Shown here one piece after another: positions 38,726-50,733 of a DNA stretch of 64,000 bases. The translations under genes were made by a program, and so were the position numbers. This DNA is from Sipunculus nudus (Eukaryota; Annelida; Sipuncula; Golfingiida; Sipunculidae), in assembly GCA_026874595.1 (NCBI GenBank), contig CM049318.1, forward strand, positions 19,751,456-19,815,455, read 5' to 3'. The notes under the pieces were generated by a model that was given only the letters and a program-made list of their open reading frames with translations, did not search any database and was not told the origin of the DNA. The stretch's first letter is position 1, and each line of letters opens with the position of its first letter.

Positions 38726-39339
38726 AGGTGTAAGAAGTATATATATATACATATACATATATATATATAAATATATATATAAACAAACATAGAGGAATCA
38801 AGTTTTTATTTTAGATATTTTAACTACTACGTATATATATATGGGAGGGGGGGGGGGGGGGTAATAAAAACGTTGTTACTAGTTTGATAACCCTCCCATG
38901 CTTGCGAATCATCCTTCACCCACCCGTGAAGTTAAATGGACGCCACTGGAATTAAGTAAAATGACTCTCAGGCATACATCATTCAGTAAAACGGTATTTC
39001 ACTTATATCAGATAAAATCTAGTCTGCCCTAGAATATGGAGCGTCACCTATATGTTGTTTAAAAAGTGTGCACACACCAACGCACACGCATGTCCCTCCG
39101 ATGTACGCATACGCTCACGCACGAAAACCCATACCAACAAACACATAGTATAATCAAGCTCGTTTATAATTATCATGTAGTTATCGCGACTTATTCATCA
39201 GGTAAGGCAGGTATCAGGCTCTGATAAGAATACTTGAACCCTGCTGAAGAGTGCCACGAGCAGACACCGAGAACCTCTCGACTCAGGAGACGTTTAACAC
39301 TTAACAGGTTTAACAATGAGATACAAACGGCTGCTAATA

Positions 39340-39683
39340 CAGTAAAACTTCGTTTATCCGAACATCATAAATCCGAAAACCCGAAATTAAAAACTGAGAA
39401 CCGAAATTTTGAACGTTTATCGGAAATCAAAACAATGAAATAAATATTGAAAGATTGTCTTAGTTCTAGCAAATGTTCAGAGATTAGCAGAGTACTGAAA
39501 TGACGTAAATTTTATTTCTTGCTTCTGTTATCTTGAAAGTCCGAAAGCAGATCGCAATGAAGCGTCTTTTTCCGTTTGTCTGACAGTTTGTTAATTTTTA
39601 TTTGAAGTTGAATATGAAGAAATGGCGAATCAAGAGTATATTATTTTTTTTTTTAATATTCGGGTTGGAGCCTGTGGACACTG
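39340..39683. mobile_element. Pogo/Tc1-like MITE
   Basis: The left end CAGTAAAACTTCGTTTATCC follows TA. The right end on the reverse strand is CAGTGTCCACAGGCTCC, then CCCGAA, also next to TA (39338-39339 and 39684-39685). The interior has repeated CCGAAA-type motifs typical of pogo ends. It is about 344 bp with no transposase. The two ends are diverged, so the pairing is tentative. Similar single ends occur near 29093 and 19787. Confidence 0.5.
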
Positions 39684-41696
39684 TATTAATCAATTTCATA
39701 TAATAACGACATCTGGTGGGTGTATACGAGACAAATAAATGGATACTGTTCGTACAAATTGGAGAGAAATGTCTGAAGGAATGGACTGAACAAGGTCTGC
39801 GTAATTTCAATCAAATTAAGATAACATTAACCCCAGTGATATTTATCGGATGATTCAGGAAAAAGTCCCGAACTTTATAAGATAATAATTTTATAAATAC
39901 TACATGTAAGTTGTTCGTAGAAAGATGTATATAATTTGAATATGTCCGAAAATTTCATTGGTCAAGGAGTTCAACTTGATTTATGACAAGAATAAATTTG
40001 CAAAGTCAAATTTGTTATATCCAGTGCTTGGTACTGCATGATGTCCGCGGCGGTAGGTGCCAAGTGTTATTTTGGTACAGGGTAATGGGTACAGGTGTCA
40101 ATAGAATTCTAAATATAATTTGAGGTTCATATTCATAGCGGAGCCACGAAGCAGCAAATTGGTGACGTGAAACGCCAAATTAAAAGGTATATGGATATAG
40201 GTCTCTCCATTTGTGTAGAAACGATTTAAATATTTAGGTTGTGTTGGTGCTGTCTTGGTAGTTTGGGTGCTGTACAGCTTGTCATATTTGTTTTTCGAGG
40301 CTACTTTTAGTCGAAGAAAAGTGACGCGCCTCTTGCGCCCCCTTAAAATCCGTCTACTTTGCCACCAAAGTTTTCAAGACAGATCATGGGAAAAGAATTT
40401 GTTTCGTATGAATGTGCTTTTAAAGCCTGTGAATTGTTGGACCCTTGGAATCGATTCAATTATCGATTTTTTAACTTCGATTTTACTTCAGTTTTTTATT
40501 TTATTCTTACTTCAGAAGTAAATTTCAGACTTTTTACAAAATAGATGCAATTTTACCTAGACGGATGTCAGTAAATTTCGGCAAATAAAACAGAAATGTA
40601 GCCCTTCCTCTGTTTGTCGTTGCCTCACGTTTCTATGCAAGTGAAGTTGTTTAATACAGAACGTTCAAAGAAGATTTAGGGCGCATATGAGATAAAGAGC
40701 TTTGACGTAGCATCCTGTTCCGTCATATTTAAAGATCACAGAGGACTTCGGGATGGTACATGATAAATAATAACCGAGATAAATCGATTCTAAGGTTAAT
40801 AATTTAAAGCAGTTTAATCGATGTGTTGCAATCAATACATTAATTCTTCAATGCATTGTTACACCCCTAGTGAAGGGATCAAGAAAAAAAAAAACCTTCC
40901 CTGAATGAGGTGATGTATGTGTTATTTATATGACAATTAAAATCAAATTAATTAACAAGCATTTTTCTTATATTTTACACTGGTCTGAATACGATAAGCA
41001 CATATACTGACAAAGATAACAGATCCTAAAAATCTGGAAAAAATGGCATAAAAGACACGCCGTTATAAATAACAGTAGTATTATCTATGAATTTCTTGAT
41101 TAGAATTAAATAAGTAATTTAAACAGCGAAACCAGTACGTCCTGGATCATACCAAACACTAATACATATACCCTAACGCAGGGTAACAGTGACCACATTT
41201 TTGACATGTAATAATATGAAACATGAAAAAATAGTATTGAAACTTGTTAATTGTTTCTCTTCTGATTAAAAGCTACCGTGAAAATTAGATGTTTGAAATA
41301 TTCAGGAAAATGCTTCCCTTTGTCAGCTATAAAACGAAAGCGTTCTATGTAGAGCCATTTTCCCCTACAGAACATGTTTGGAAAACATACACACGTAGTT
41401 TTCCCTAGTTATATGTCTGGTAAATTTATTAAATAAATACATTAAAAACTCTTTGGAGAGTGATAGTGACTTTGTACATCAAATAAATATGGCATCCGTG
41501 TTAGATAGTATCTAGTTAACTGTGGAAACTTTTTACTATGGCTGTTCTTTTGCAATAAAAAACAAAGAAGTAATACAGTTCACTAAATTGCATTATGATT
41601 TCTCCTGGAGGGTAGGAAGATCTTAAGATATGAAGAAAGAAAAGTGTAGTCATTGAATAGTCATTGTCCTTTGCACTGTCTTCATTGTCTCTCCTC

Positions 41697-41800
41697 TAGC
41701 AACCCGGGCTTGATTTCCGGCGTATCTATGCGTGTGGGTTGAAGGGGCTCGAAATTTTCTGGAACCTTCGGTTTCCTCCACCCTTACAGACCACCCGCAC
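41697..41800 (+). mobile_element. Fragment of a second tRNA-derived SINE family
   Basis: CAACCCGGGCTTGATTTCCG is a B-box-like segment. It is followed by GGCGTA...GTGTGGGTTGAA and then CGGTTTCCTCCACC. The same order, inverted, occurs at 46890-47085. Confidence 0.55.
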
Positions 41801-42255
41801 CATTAGCGGAGCCATGGGGAGTGCCGCGCATTAGCTTTTTCATTATTTGTGCAGTCCATCTAATGATGATATGCTTAAGTAGGCTTGTTAAGTATTGACT
41901 TCCTCTTTGCCGGAGGACAGCGTATCGGCCGGAGGTAAATAGGGCTGAGGGACCATGCGGCTGAGGCACTGCCAAAGAACAGTATCGTCACCTGTGATCC
42001 TCGGCCCAAAGTGTAATGCATGGCGTCACATTAAATATAACATTTCATTACGTTGCATTGCCATATCATACAAGCGATCGACCTGTTTCACCCTAATGCT
42101 CTCAAACGATATAAGTCACTTTCACCGGCAGCGATATGGCCTAGTCGTCAGAGGTAGCCGTTTCCGGTTGATAAAATGCAACCGGTTAAAGATCTAATTT
42201 TCTAGACATTTAAATCCACATCAGAAGTGGTCTCTGTATATACCTGAAACAAACC

Positions 42256-43731
42256 TCAAGCTAATTTACAAAATTTACAAATAGTTTCTTCTAACCGATG
42301 AAGGAAGGTCTTTATGAATTTCTGACTGACCATTCCTGTATGAAAGCTAACAGTCCAGCTAAGGCGCCCGTTGAATGTAGCTATTCCGTGGAACAGCAGA
42401 TCCTGTTTGCTGAAGTCCATTCCGGACAGTGCTCTATAGTATTCAGTCATTTGTATCTTACATTTACCTTCAAATAAAGACGGTTCCGGGCCAGTGTTGC
42501 AGTTGCCAAGGTTACTGACCATACCATGATAGTCATTTGCGAATTCTTTATCAAGTGCTTCAACTGAATTATTTCGCATAAGTTCAGCAAAGTACCTGGT
42601 CAGTTTCGCTGATTCTAAGCAGTTCTCGAGTTTGGCCCCTTTCTTTACTCCAGAAAACACTTTCTTGCAATCAGCCCAGAATTTTTCTGACGTGCAGTCT
42701 GCAGTACCTTTGACCGTGCTTTCGCCTTCAGCGTTAAAAGTGCCGAGGGGTTGAGGACTTGTTAGTCCTGCATGAACCCTCATGTCAATTGGCCAGTTCA
42801 ATTTGACAACAGACGGCGGTTTTATTTTAGCATCTTGATAGGCTCCATACAGAGCCATACTTGACGCTACAATCAGAACACTGTGTACGGTAACTCCGTG
42901 CTGCTTGGAGCTCTTGATCAGAGCGGAAGTGACGTCATGATGCAAGAGTAACGGCATTGCATATGGAACGCTACCATTGTCGTTGTCAGCTCGACTTGGT
43001 TCATCCGGGTACTTCAGTTCTACTGGTTTAGGAATTCCGAATGTGCGGCCTTTCAAGCGTAGGACACTTAACGCAGCTTTTATGTACCATGGCGTGGCCT
43101 TTTCTTTCTTTATCAGGGCCTCCTCAAATGATTTAGTCAATGGGATATGTGGAAGAATACCCGCTGTGTCTTGGTTATTAACCACCGCCGTCAAAACTGG
43201 GTACAACTGGCGGTACAGATAGTCGAAAACGCTTATCCCGTCCATGAAGGCATGGGCTATGGTCAGTATGAGAACATATTGAAAGCACGAATCGTCATTA
43301 TCTACATTAATTATCGGGACAAACGTGAAACGCCAGTATGAACCATTTTTCACATCAAGGGGGGCTTTTTCGATGTCACGTAATAATATTGGCCAGTCTT
43401 CTTTATGAATTGGGTCAGCCAATCTCAGGTCTATATTCTGCTCGGAATTTTCCATGGGAACAAATATGTAACCAAAAGGATTTTCTTTTACATCTTTACC
43501 ACCAACGATCTTCATCCGCAGCATCTCCTGGCTCTGGACCGTGACTAGAACTGCCTGTCGGACTTGGTCGAAAAAGATTGGTTGATTTGATTCCAGGAAG
43601 ATAATTTCATTACATAATGAATGGTTCATGGTCTCCGCCAGGTAATGCAGACACGCCTCGTTAAGCCCCAACGGCCGTGACGAACTCTTGCTCCCATCCG
43701 GTATTTGTTTATAGCTGATTTCTTGAGCCAT
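42256..43731 (-). CDS. HxxxDG acyltransferase A (condensation-domain/PapA-like fold)
   Basis: A single uninterrupted minus-strand ORF of 491 aa starting MAQEISYKQIPDG. The longer frame extending to 43749 begins with TTG and crosses a splice acceptor, so I reject it. His160-Asp164-Gly165 in TIAHAFMDG is the HxxxDG active site of the CoA-dependent acyltransferase superfamily (NRPS condensation domains, PapA-type, alcohol acetyltransferases, BAHD). There His acts as general base for acyl transfer to an alcohol or amine. There is no signal peptide or transmembrane segment, so it is probably cytosolic and stand-alone. No DFGWG motif of plant BAHD enzymes is seen. The minus strand reads TTTCAG eight nt before ATG, implying a 5'-UTR intron. 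It is closely similar to the gene at 55119-56597 along the whole length (491 vs 492 aa). The substrate is unknown. Confidence 0.88.
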   Translation of the reverse strand: MAQEISYKQIPDGSKSSSRPLGLNEACLHYLAETMNHSLCNEIIFLESNQPIFFDQVRQAVLVTVQSQEMLRMKIVGGKDVKENPFGYIFVPMENSEQNIDLRLADPIHKEDWPILLRDIEKAPLDVKNGSYWRFTFVPIINVDNDDSCFQYVLILTIAHAFMDGISVFDYLYRQLYPVLTAVVNNQDTAGILPHIPLTKSFEEALIKKEKATPWYIKAALSVLRLKGRTFGIPKPVELKYPDEPSRADNDNGSVPYAMPLLLHHDVTSALIKSSKQHGVTVHSVLIVASSMALYGAYQDAKIKPPSVVKLNWPIDMRVHAGLTSPQPLGTFNAEGESTVKGTADCTSEKFWADCKKVFSGVKKGAKLENCLESAKLTRYFAELMRNNSVEALDKEFANDYHGMVSNLGNCNTGPEPSLFEGKCKIQMTEYYRALSGMDFSKQDLLFHGIATFNGRLSWTVSFHTGMVSQKFIKTFLHRLEETICKFCKLA

Positions 43732-43836
43732 TGCTGAATCTGAAAGCAATTAAATATTTGAATATGTTTCAATATATTTTTCAATATTCAAAATATTAAA
43801 ATAATATTTTTTTGACATTAAACGATCAGATTTACC

Positions 43837-43842
<6 letters not shown>

Positions 43843-43887
<45 letters not shown>
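43843..43887. repeat. (AT)n microsatellite
   Basis: About 45 bp of AT, just upstream of acyltransferase A and probably in its 5'-UTR intron. Confidence 0.95.
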
Positions 43888-43888
<1 letters not shown>

Positions 43889-44879
43889 AATGATATGATT
43901 TATGTGAAAATTAACAGGATGTTCTATTAACCGATATGACAATAAGTTGACTTGACTGTTCGTTATTTAAATTTCAGTTCACTAACAAACATAACATAAC
44001 GAATCGCAACACATAAAAATTTGCGCATGTTGCCCTGGGGCTTTTGTTTTCTTGTTCTGTCCTCCTTTCAGGCTTGTTACGCATTACAGTGGATGTTCTA
44101 TGCATTGAAAATTGCTTAGATGCAGAGCCTCGTCCAAATCGGCGTCCTCTGGTGGCGAAATCTGTAATTAAAATGATGGTAGCAAAGTTGCAACCAAAAT
44201 GATTCCAGAACTTGACGGTTCCAGACATAGCCATCGAAATAGTGGATGCCCTCTGGCATGTTTGCCGAGATGTCAGTTTGGATGAAATAAATATACTGAA
44301 AACCTCATTGAATATCTCGATGAGGTTGCATATATTTCCATATGGGACAGTGCCAAAAGGTATCATACTTAATATAAAAACTAACAAATTAATTATGTTC
44401 ATGTGCTTTCTAATAATACCCGCCATGTGTATAAAAAATACAAATATTACTCAGCATTTTGAAAATCTCCCTGCATGTAGTGGAATATCTGGCCACTTGT
44501 AATTATGTCCCCGATGTTGTAGGTGATTAATAACTATCTTGCAGAGGAACATGAAATTACGGCAGTTACAGATGGGAATTATACGTTGGTCTGTACAATC
44601 ACATTTTGTAGCGTATTCTTTTGTGTAAATTACTCAATCGTTGCCTACTGTTAAGACTACCGACTCTTCACAGCAATATCGTTACAATGGGACGGATGAC
44701 CATTGCTATGCAGTTTTTCCGTATAACTGATGTCACGACAGAAAATTACCTGTAATAGTCCAAGGGAGTCACATATTAACGGCTTCTTTCAACAATGTAG
44801 TGGGTTAATGTTTACTGTCGGTTACACTGATCGATCGTATATGGCGGGTGCTCAGTGCATGTTGTCATGAGTAACCCGC

Positions 44880-45095
44880 ACCGGTATCAGAACGGTTAAG
44901 GAGTCGGTCTGTAAAACCAGCGATCTGCAAAGCTTACCCGTGTCTGTTCCACCTCGGAGAGTCGTACAAGGAAGGTCTGCGTGTTCCTTCACCTGGTATA
45001 CTTAAAAAATTCCTCGTCTCCAGGTACACATATACCCAACTCGCAGTCTAGCTGGCCTGCTTGACAACCTTATCGTGTCAGATACCGCGCTGGCC
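44880..45095. repeat. Dispersed repeat, copy 1 (tRNA-like start)
   Basis: Starts with a tRNA-like ATCAGAACGGTTAAGGAGTC segment with an anticodon-arm-like hairpin around CTGTAAA. Its 3' part (ACCCAACTCGCAGTCTAGCT, then GCTTGACA) is similar to 57990-58050. It is probably a decayed SINE. Confidence 0.5.
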
Positions 45096-45714
45096 CTTTC
45101 TCCAGGCTATGATTAGACATAATTAACTATGATCAATGAAAGGGAGCCCCGGTCGTTCTATGACGTAGTATATGACGCAGTGTGGTTTACCTGTGTCCAG
45201 GTTGGTAAACAAATCACACATGGTCAAGTTTGAGCCAGCCGTGCACGTTTATTGTAGACTAACAACCGATATTGACAGACAGAGAGGCCCGGACGTTGAG
45301 CTGCATGACAAATTCACCAGTCGGCCAATGAAGTACAATATTTGTACTCAATCATATGTCTATAAAATGAAATATTATACATGCTATATATAAGATGGGG
45401 CTCATGAGGCACATAAGACACAAACAAGCGTGGAGGAATAAAAGCCGGGACAACGTTAGTCTGAAGTCGAAGTAAAAGTCAAGAGTAAGAGTGACACCCT
45501 GTAGACTGACTGACGAAGAAGCCTGTGCGCTTCGAAGGCTCGTGTGATAATAAATATTTTAGTCTATCTGAAGGTCGTCAATGTTACTCTTTACTTTTAC
45601 TCTTTATATATATGTGTGTGTGTGTGTGTTACTGGAACGAAACACTGATTAGTGTCTACATGACCAATGGGTATTTGATCTTATGATTTTAAGATTAAGA
45701 TTGACGCTGATCGG

Positions 45715-46030
45715 ATGGACGCTATAAGAACGCACGACGTTCAGGTAGACGCCGTCATGGAAGATGTTCAGATAAACGCAGCCGTATTCTATGGGCGCCT
45801 TTTAAAAGAGAGACGCCTTCGTTATCTTAACAAAGTCGTATTAAATGGGCGCCGTTCTTACAGACGCCATCGTTTTTTTGGGCGTCACTCAGATGGACGC
45901 AGTCATGTCATATCGGTGTCTATAGGAAAGATGTCGTCGTATTATAGGCGGAGTTCAGACAGACGCTGGCGTATTACCGGCGCTGTTCAGATAAATGCCG
46001 TAGTGTTCTATGGGTGCCTTTCACATTGAA
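45715..46030. repeat. Degenerate ~36-39-bp minisatellite
   Basis: Repeats of a unit like GTTCAGATAGACGCCGTCGT followed by ATTCTATGGGCGCC, about eight diverged copies. The open frame across it (104 codons) is a by-product of the repeat. Confidence 0.75.
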
Positions 46031-46295
46031 GCCCAGATAAAACTAGGATTTTTATAATAAACCAATTATATTGTTAAATATGTAATAAACATAACATGTA
46101 AACTATATGTAATATGAGGAGTTGTAAGATATGAAACAACGTTCGACAATTGCTGAGCGGGTGCATAGAATGGCGTCATGAATGACTCACTACACCAACA
46201 CAGAACATAAAAATAAACATAATACCATAATACCACCCATACTAAAATTATCACTATAACTTTATAAATCACCTAAATATAAAAGAAAAATGTAA

Positions 46296-46630
46296 GGCCA
46301 AAAAAAATTAAAGGTATGGTTCTCAGGCACCGCCCGCATCAATTTTAAACCCCCGCATCAAAAATTTTATTTTGATTTTCAATAAAAACTTTCCAATTTT
46401 GAGCTGCTGCGGCTCCGACATTTCTTTCAAGAAGATAAATCCATACAATTTCCTTTGTTTTGTAGTGCTTTTACTTACTTAGCAAAATAAAACTGTTATT
46501 TTCATGCTTTTCCCTTATCATTAGACATTTTTATCGAAACATACCAAAAAAATTAAAATAAAAAAAGCGAGCGCCCGCATTGATTTCTGAAAAAAAGTGC
46601 CTGAGAACCATACTTTTTTTTATTTTGGCC
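46296..46630. mobile_element. 335-bp PIF/Harbinger-type MITE
   Basis: Terminal inverted repeats begin GGCCAAAA and continue AAAGTATGGTTCTCAGGCAC on both arms; an inner CCGCATCAAT / CCGCATTGAT block also matches. The element is bounded by TAA on each side (46293-46295 and 46631-46633), the 3-bp TWA target duplication of PIF/Harbinger elements. It has no transposase. Confidence 0.85.
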
Positions 46631-46889
46631 TAAAGGCTTTCGGTTTACGAGATATATCATAGCCATGTTGATATAGCTTATATCTAAAGCCGTTAAACAC
46701 CAAAAGGGATTTGCTACAACCGGCTGTCTGAAGAAGAAACAAGCCTCTCTTACAGCAGTAGATACAGGATCCTAGAAACGTGGTGAAGATAACGAAGTCG
46801 ACCAGGTTAATTTATGATGAAACCCTCGATAAATTTATTTTAAACTTTATTTTACACTGATTGAACAAATAGTTAAAATAACATATACG

Positions 46890-47085
46890 AGGCAGTCTCC
46901 ATGGCTCGAACGATAGCGTTCGGTAGTCTTTGGAGGTGGAGGAAACCGGAAAACCCGGAGAAAACCACCGACCTGGTACTGGCAACTACAACCTACTCTC
47001 GTAGCTACGCCGATCATCGAACCCGGGTCGCCAGCGGGGAGAGCCGAACGTTTTACCACTGGACTGTCTGGGCTCCTGCAAATTA
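46890..47085 (-). mobile_element. tRNA-derived SINE, second family
   Basis: On the minus strand: A-box-like CAGTCCAGTGGTAAAACG, then B-box-like GGGTTCGATGATC, then GGCGTAGCTACGAGAGTAGG and a TCTCCGGGTTTTCCGGTTTCC body. The 41697-41800 fragment shows the same order. Confidence 0.65.
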
Positions 47086-48179
47086 ACAAGGGCGGATTCA
47101 TAGGGGGCATGGGTAATGGGAGGCCCGTCTACTGTGTACTACACTCACAAAAGACTTCTCCAACTATATGTATCAACAATAAAAAACCAGGGGTTAACCT
47201 CAAACCAAAGCCTTCTGTCCAGTGCCCACTGGACAATGAAAGCACCAAGCATTAACTAATCACACTACACAGGGCCCTTTATTGTGCTCTCTCAACCTAA
47301 TCAAACAAACACTCAATTCATCAGATGTGTTAGCCTAGGGTTGTAATAGAAAAGTAATAGCTATTATTCTATTACGTGGGGGTACTCTAACCATTACTAG
47401 TTCAAATTTGTTTTCTATCAATAGTTATATTACTCTAACTAACTTTGAAAACCTGTAATATTCTATTTATATTACGCATAACTATCGCCTCATTCGTTGT
47501 TGAAACATGCCACTGACGTTCATACTCATAAATTATTACACATGATGAATGACATGGTCAGTCTGTCAGATATTTTGTTTAATACTTTTTTCACACCGAT
47601 TGTCATTAAATATCTTCATTAGGCTACAGCCACATATTATTCATAAGTTGATATTATATAAATAATAACATATGGTTGTTATTAATATTAATATTATAAT
47701 TGTTGCCATTGTTATTATTATATGATTACATATGGTTAACAGATGCTTATATGCTTTATACAATGGCAGTGAGATTTCTTTTAACAATATAACTTTTATA
47801 TATTTACTTTTATAAAACTTGTTAAGTTGTATTTTCTGAACATTCCCATCACTATTTTGAATTTGAATTATACAACATTAAGTAAATTGTATATCTTTTC
47901 CTGGTTAAGAAATATATTTTTTAGAAACTACGAGACCAGATGTTTCTTCAATAGAAACCGTCTACTTTAGTAAGTTAATGCTTTGATATATTTCAACTGT
48001 ATATGGCCTGTTTATATGCCCTAATGTTTGCATTCCGCCTCAGTATTTTGATTAAGCGTAACACAACATTGTACATATTTTTATTTTGCACTGGGTTTTC
48101 ATTAATAAAAGTATTTTTTTATTTTTTAACTTTCTGAGAATATATTTAATTTAATAACATCATTAAACTAGTTTAGTTT

Positions 48180-48340
48180 CAAAAAGTACTCATTAAAGTT
48201 CTCATGAGTACATTTTGATTACTCGATACTCGTACTAGTACTTATAAAAAAAGTGCAAATGTACTCATACTTGTACACAAGAACTTTTAAAGTACTCAGT
48301 ACTCGTACGCGAGTACTCTAAAAGTACTTGAACCCAACTC
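48180..48340. repeat. AGTACT/GAGTAC-rich palindromic patch
   Basis: Many variants of AAGTACTC and GAGTACTT in both orientations within 160 bp, ending ACTTGAACCCAACTCTTG. This looks like the subterminal repeats of a DNA transposon (hAT-like ending), but I could not find the matching other end. Confidence 0.5.
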
Positions 48341-49768
48341 TTGTCTAGACACATTGTCTAGATACCAAACAGAGCCAGGTAAGTTGCCATGGTGATGTCT
48401 GGACCTAACATGGTTGAACTGAGTAATGTCTTGACTCGGTATGTTGAAATTTGGCATGTTGTCAAATCGGTTTCAAACACTGAAAGCTTTTTTCAATTGG
48501 CTACACTGCTTTTTTTAAAGCTGCATGTGCCCAATCTATTCTTATAAAACTGGCAGAACCCTACCATAGAATAATTCTTGTAAAGTTTAATCCGATCAGC
48601 TTAATAGTTTCATCATATAACTATAAGCTAGAAGAGTGAAAAATTACATTTTTGGTTGTAAAAAACAGATCAATGTAGGTGGCGCCACCAATTCCTCAAT
48701 TTCAGACTTAACTTATGTGACAAACATTAGTATAAAATTTGGTGACGATAGCCCCAGCGGTTTCTGGGATTTTAATTTTAGTGTCCTTTTTTGAACAGAT
48801 GACTAAGTTCAACCTCTAGTAACTCGGCCATAAATCTCCAAACTAGAACCATTCGAACAAACTTGAGAGAGATTGTTCCAGGAATCATTTCTATGAAATA
48901 TTAGACAATATGGCTGAACAGTTTTGGAGAAGAAGATTTTTTAAGGTTTTTAAGCTTTTTTCCTATAAAATCGAAGTTCATGCAGATACCCAAAAATAAG
49001 CTCAATCCGATAAAGTTTGACATGTTACTGATCCTTGCAATTTGGAGCTGCTAGCTCTGATGGTTTCTGAGATAGCATGGGTTAACGTACGGACGACGGT
49101 GGACGGCTGGCGGCGGACGGACGACGCTGTGCCATCGCATAAGCTCATAGGTTCGCTAAAAACAAACCGAATTTATGTTTTTGCATCCTATCTCCCTAAA
49201 CCTCTGCGCGCGACAGTTATATGTATTTTGTGTCCTGACACCCCGGGCAAACTCGTTGTCCTACATATCCCCAATTTTTTAAGATAAGCACCTAGTTATA
49301 ACAACACTTACAAGTTCAGCCAAGAAAGCAACCCAGCCTAAATCCGTCCAGCCAAGGTACATTTAGCAGCAGAAACAAGAAACGAAAAAAAAAAAAAAAC
49401 AACCACAGAACACGTGATCTCAGAAGGTAAACACGAGCCAGATTGGTAAACAGTCAGCGACGCATGACTGTCATGAGACCTGACCATAAATTACATACAT
49501 AGCAAGCACTGAAGTATACCTCAAGCTCTTCAGTCCTGGTCAACACAAAACCCATGCCTGCCCACCGGACCGTGACGGAGGTGTCCCAATCAAAACAAAC
49601 CTGTTAACGCCGCCAGGATTTTGAGTGTAGCCTAACCGCAGACGTCAACACAAGTATCGTCTTCTGCAAAAGTTTAGCCACGCCGTCTCAATAGTGAATA
49701 CGTGACGTTGGTCGTAGCATTGAAGGAAAGAAAATACGAACAAATGAATTCATGAATGAAAGGAAATG

Positions 49769-49772
<4 letters not shown>

Positions 49773-49817
<45 letters not shown>

Positions 49818-49958
49818 TGTTTTATATAAAACCATGGTAATAAAATAATAGGATAATCAGACAAATTAATCTTATTAGTCTTATTAATCTTAATAGTCTT
49901 ATTATCCCATTGTCTTATTATCTTATAATATTACGTATACATTTATCATTTTGCAATT

Positions 49959-49999
<41 letters not shown>
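49773..49999. repeat. Two (AT)n microsatellites
   Basis: AT tracts at 49773-49815 and 49961-49999 separated by ~145 bp containing CTTATTAGTCTTATTAATCT repeats. Confidence 0.9.
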
Positions 50000-50002
<3 letters not shown>

Positions 50003-50733
50003 CAAATGAATCAGTAAATAAGAATGAAAGTTTGCATAGCTCCCTTCTAAAATGTACCAAAAGATAAATCCGTCGGCAGGGGCTGCCGGTAGGCGATTTC
50101 AGTTGGAAAATGACGCGGTGTCAAATGGCTGGACTTCACATGACAAGCGGTATACACATAATTTGATATGTGACGTGACATACAGTGAAATTTGTGAGCA
50201 AAATGGCGGTTTCATTACACTATAATAGAAGAAAGAAAGTTAAAAAATTAACTAACATAAATTATTATTTTGCACCTTGGGGCCTAAGAAAGTCCGCCGT
50301 GAATTATTGTTGAGCGAATCATTGAAACAAAATACTCATCGAACCCTATAAGCGTTCACTCCTGACTGATTTTGTAAATATGTAAATCGTTGTTGGTATA
50401 TTGGTCAATCTGTATTTGAGGAACACCTTAATCGAATGGAAGATCCCTTCGTTTTAGGAATGACATGCCTTGTACTATGTTGAAATTACTGGTTTTGCGC
50501 CATCTGAGAAAACACAACCTTTTGGCCTCGCGACAGTCTTGCTCTCGATACCGAAATAAATATTGTGCCTGAAGAGGCATTCAATATTCATTATTGATTA
50601 TCATATTATTATGGACTGCGAGTTAATATTCTTTCGAGAATTATTTTTTTCTGCTTTCATGAAGATGTTTCCTTCACGAACACAGTTTTTCCGAGTGTAA
50701 AAATAAGTGTAAAACATATGCCTTGCAAACGCC

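Larger units (their letters stand above)
38338..42255. other. Intergenic region between galactosyltransferase and acyltransferase A
   Basis: Holds an AATAAA at 38720, an interrupted AT tract (38738-38780), a G-run (38846-38861), the second copy of the 50-bp repeat (38953-39003), a pogo-like element (39340-39683) and a SINE fragment (41697-41800). Two overlapping short ORFs at 40255-40544 match nothing I recognise. Confidence 0.5.
43732..50733. other. Repeat-rich region upstream of acyltransferase A
   Basis: Contains (AT)n at 43843-43887, a dispersed repeat (44880-45095), a ~36-39-bp minisatellite (45715-46030), a TAA-flanked MITE (46296-46630), a SINE copy (46890-47085), an AGTACT-rich patch (48180-48340), a GACGGACGACG-rich element end (49080-49165) and (AT)n at 49773-49815 and 49961-49999. 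A 150-codon minus-strand frame at 43974-44426 is not recognisable. I see no supported exon. Confidence 0.5.

Noticed and set aside
40255-40544. Two overlapping plus-strand frames of 61-88 codons
   Set aside because: No recognisable motif in either frame, no clear splice sites, and phenylalanine-rich A+T composition typical of chance ORFs.
43731-43749. Extended N-terminus of acyltransferase A beginning at 43749
   Set aside because: It would start with TTG and cross a TTTCAG acceptor. The paralogue starts at the equivalent ATG (MAQ), so 43731 is the better start.
43974-44426. 150-codon minus-strand frame that vaguely resembled a receptor loop (VMRNKPERRTEQENK)
   Set aside because: No coherent set of membrane helices, no conserved family motif, and no splice evidence; left unannotated.
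45715-46030. 104-codon frame over the GACGCCGTC repeat
   Set aside because: A by-product of a 36-39-bp minisatellite (unit near a multiple of three); no domain.
47330-48340. Full-length hAT element ending at the AGTACT-rich patch
   Set aside because: The right side looks hAT-like but I could not find a matching left terminal repeat or an 8-bp duplication.
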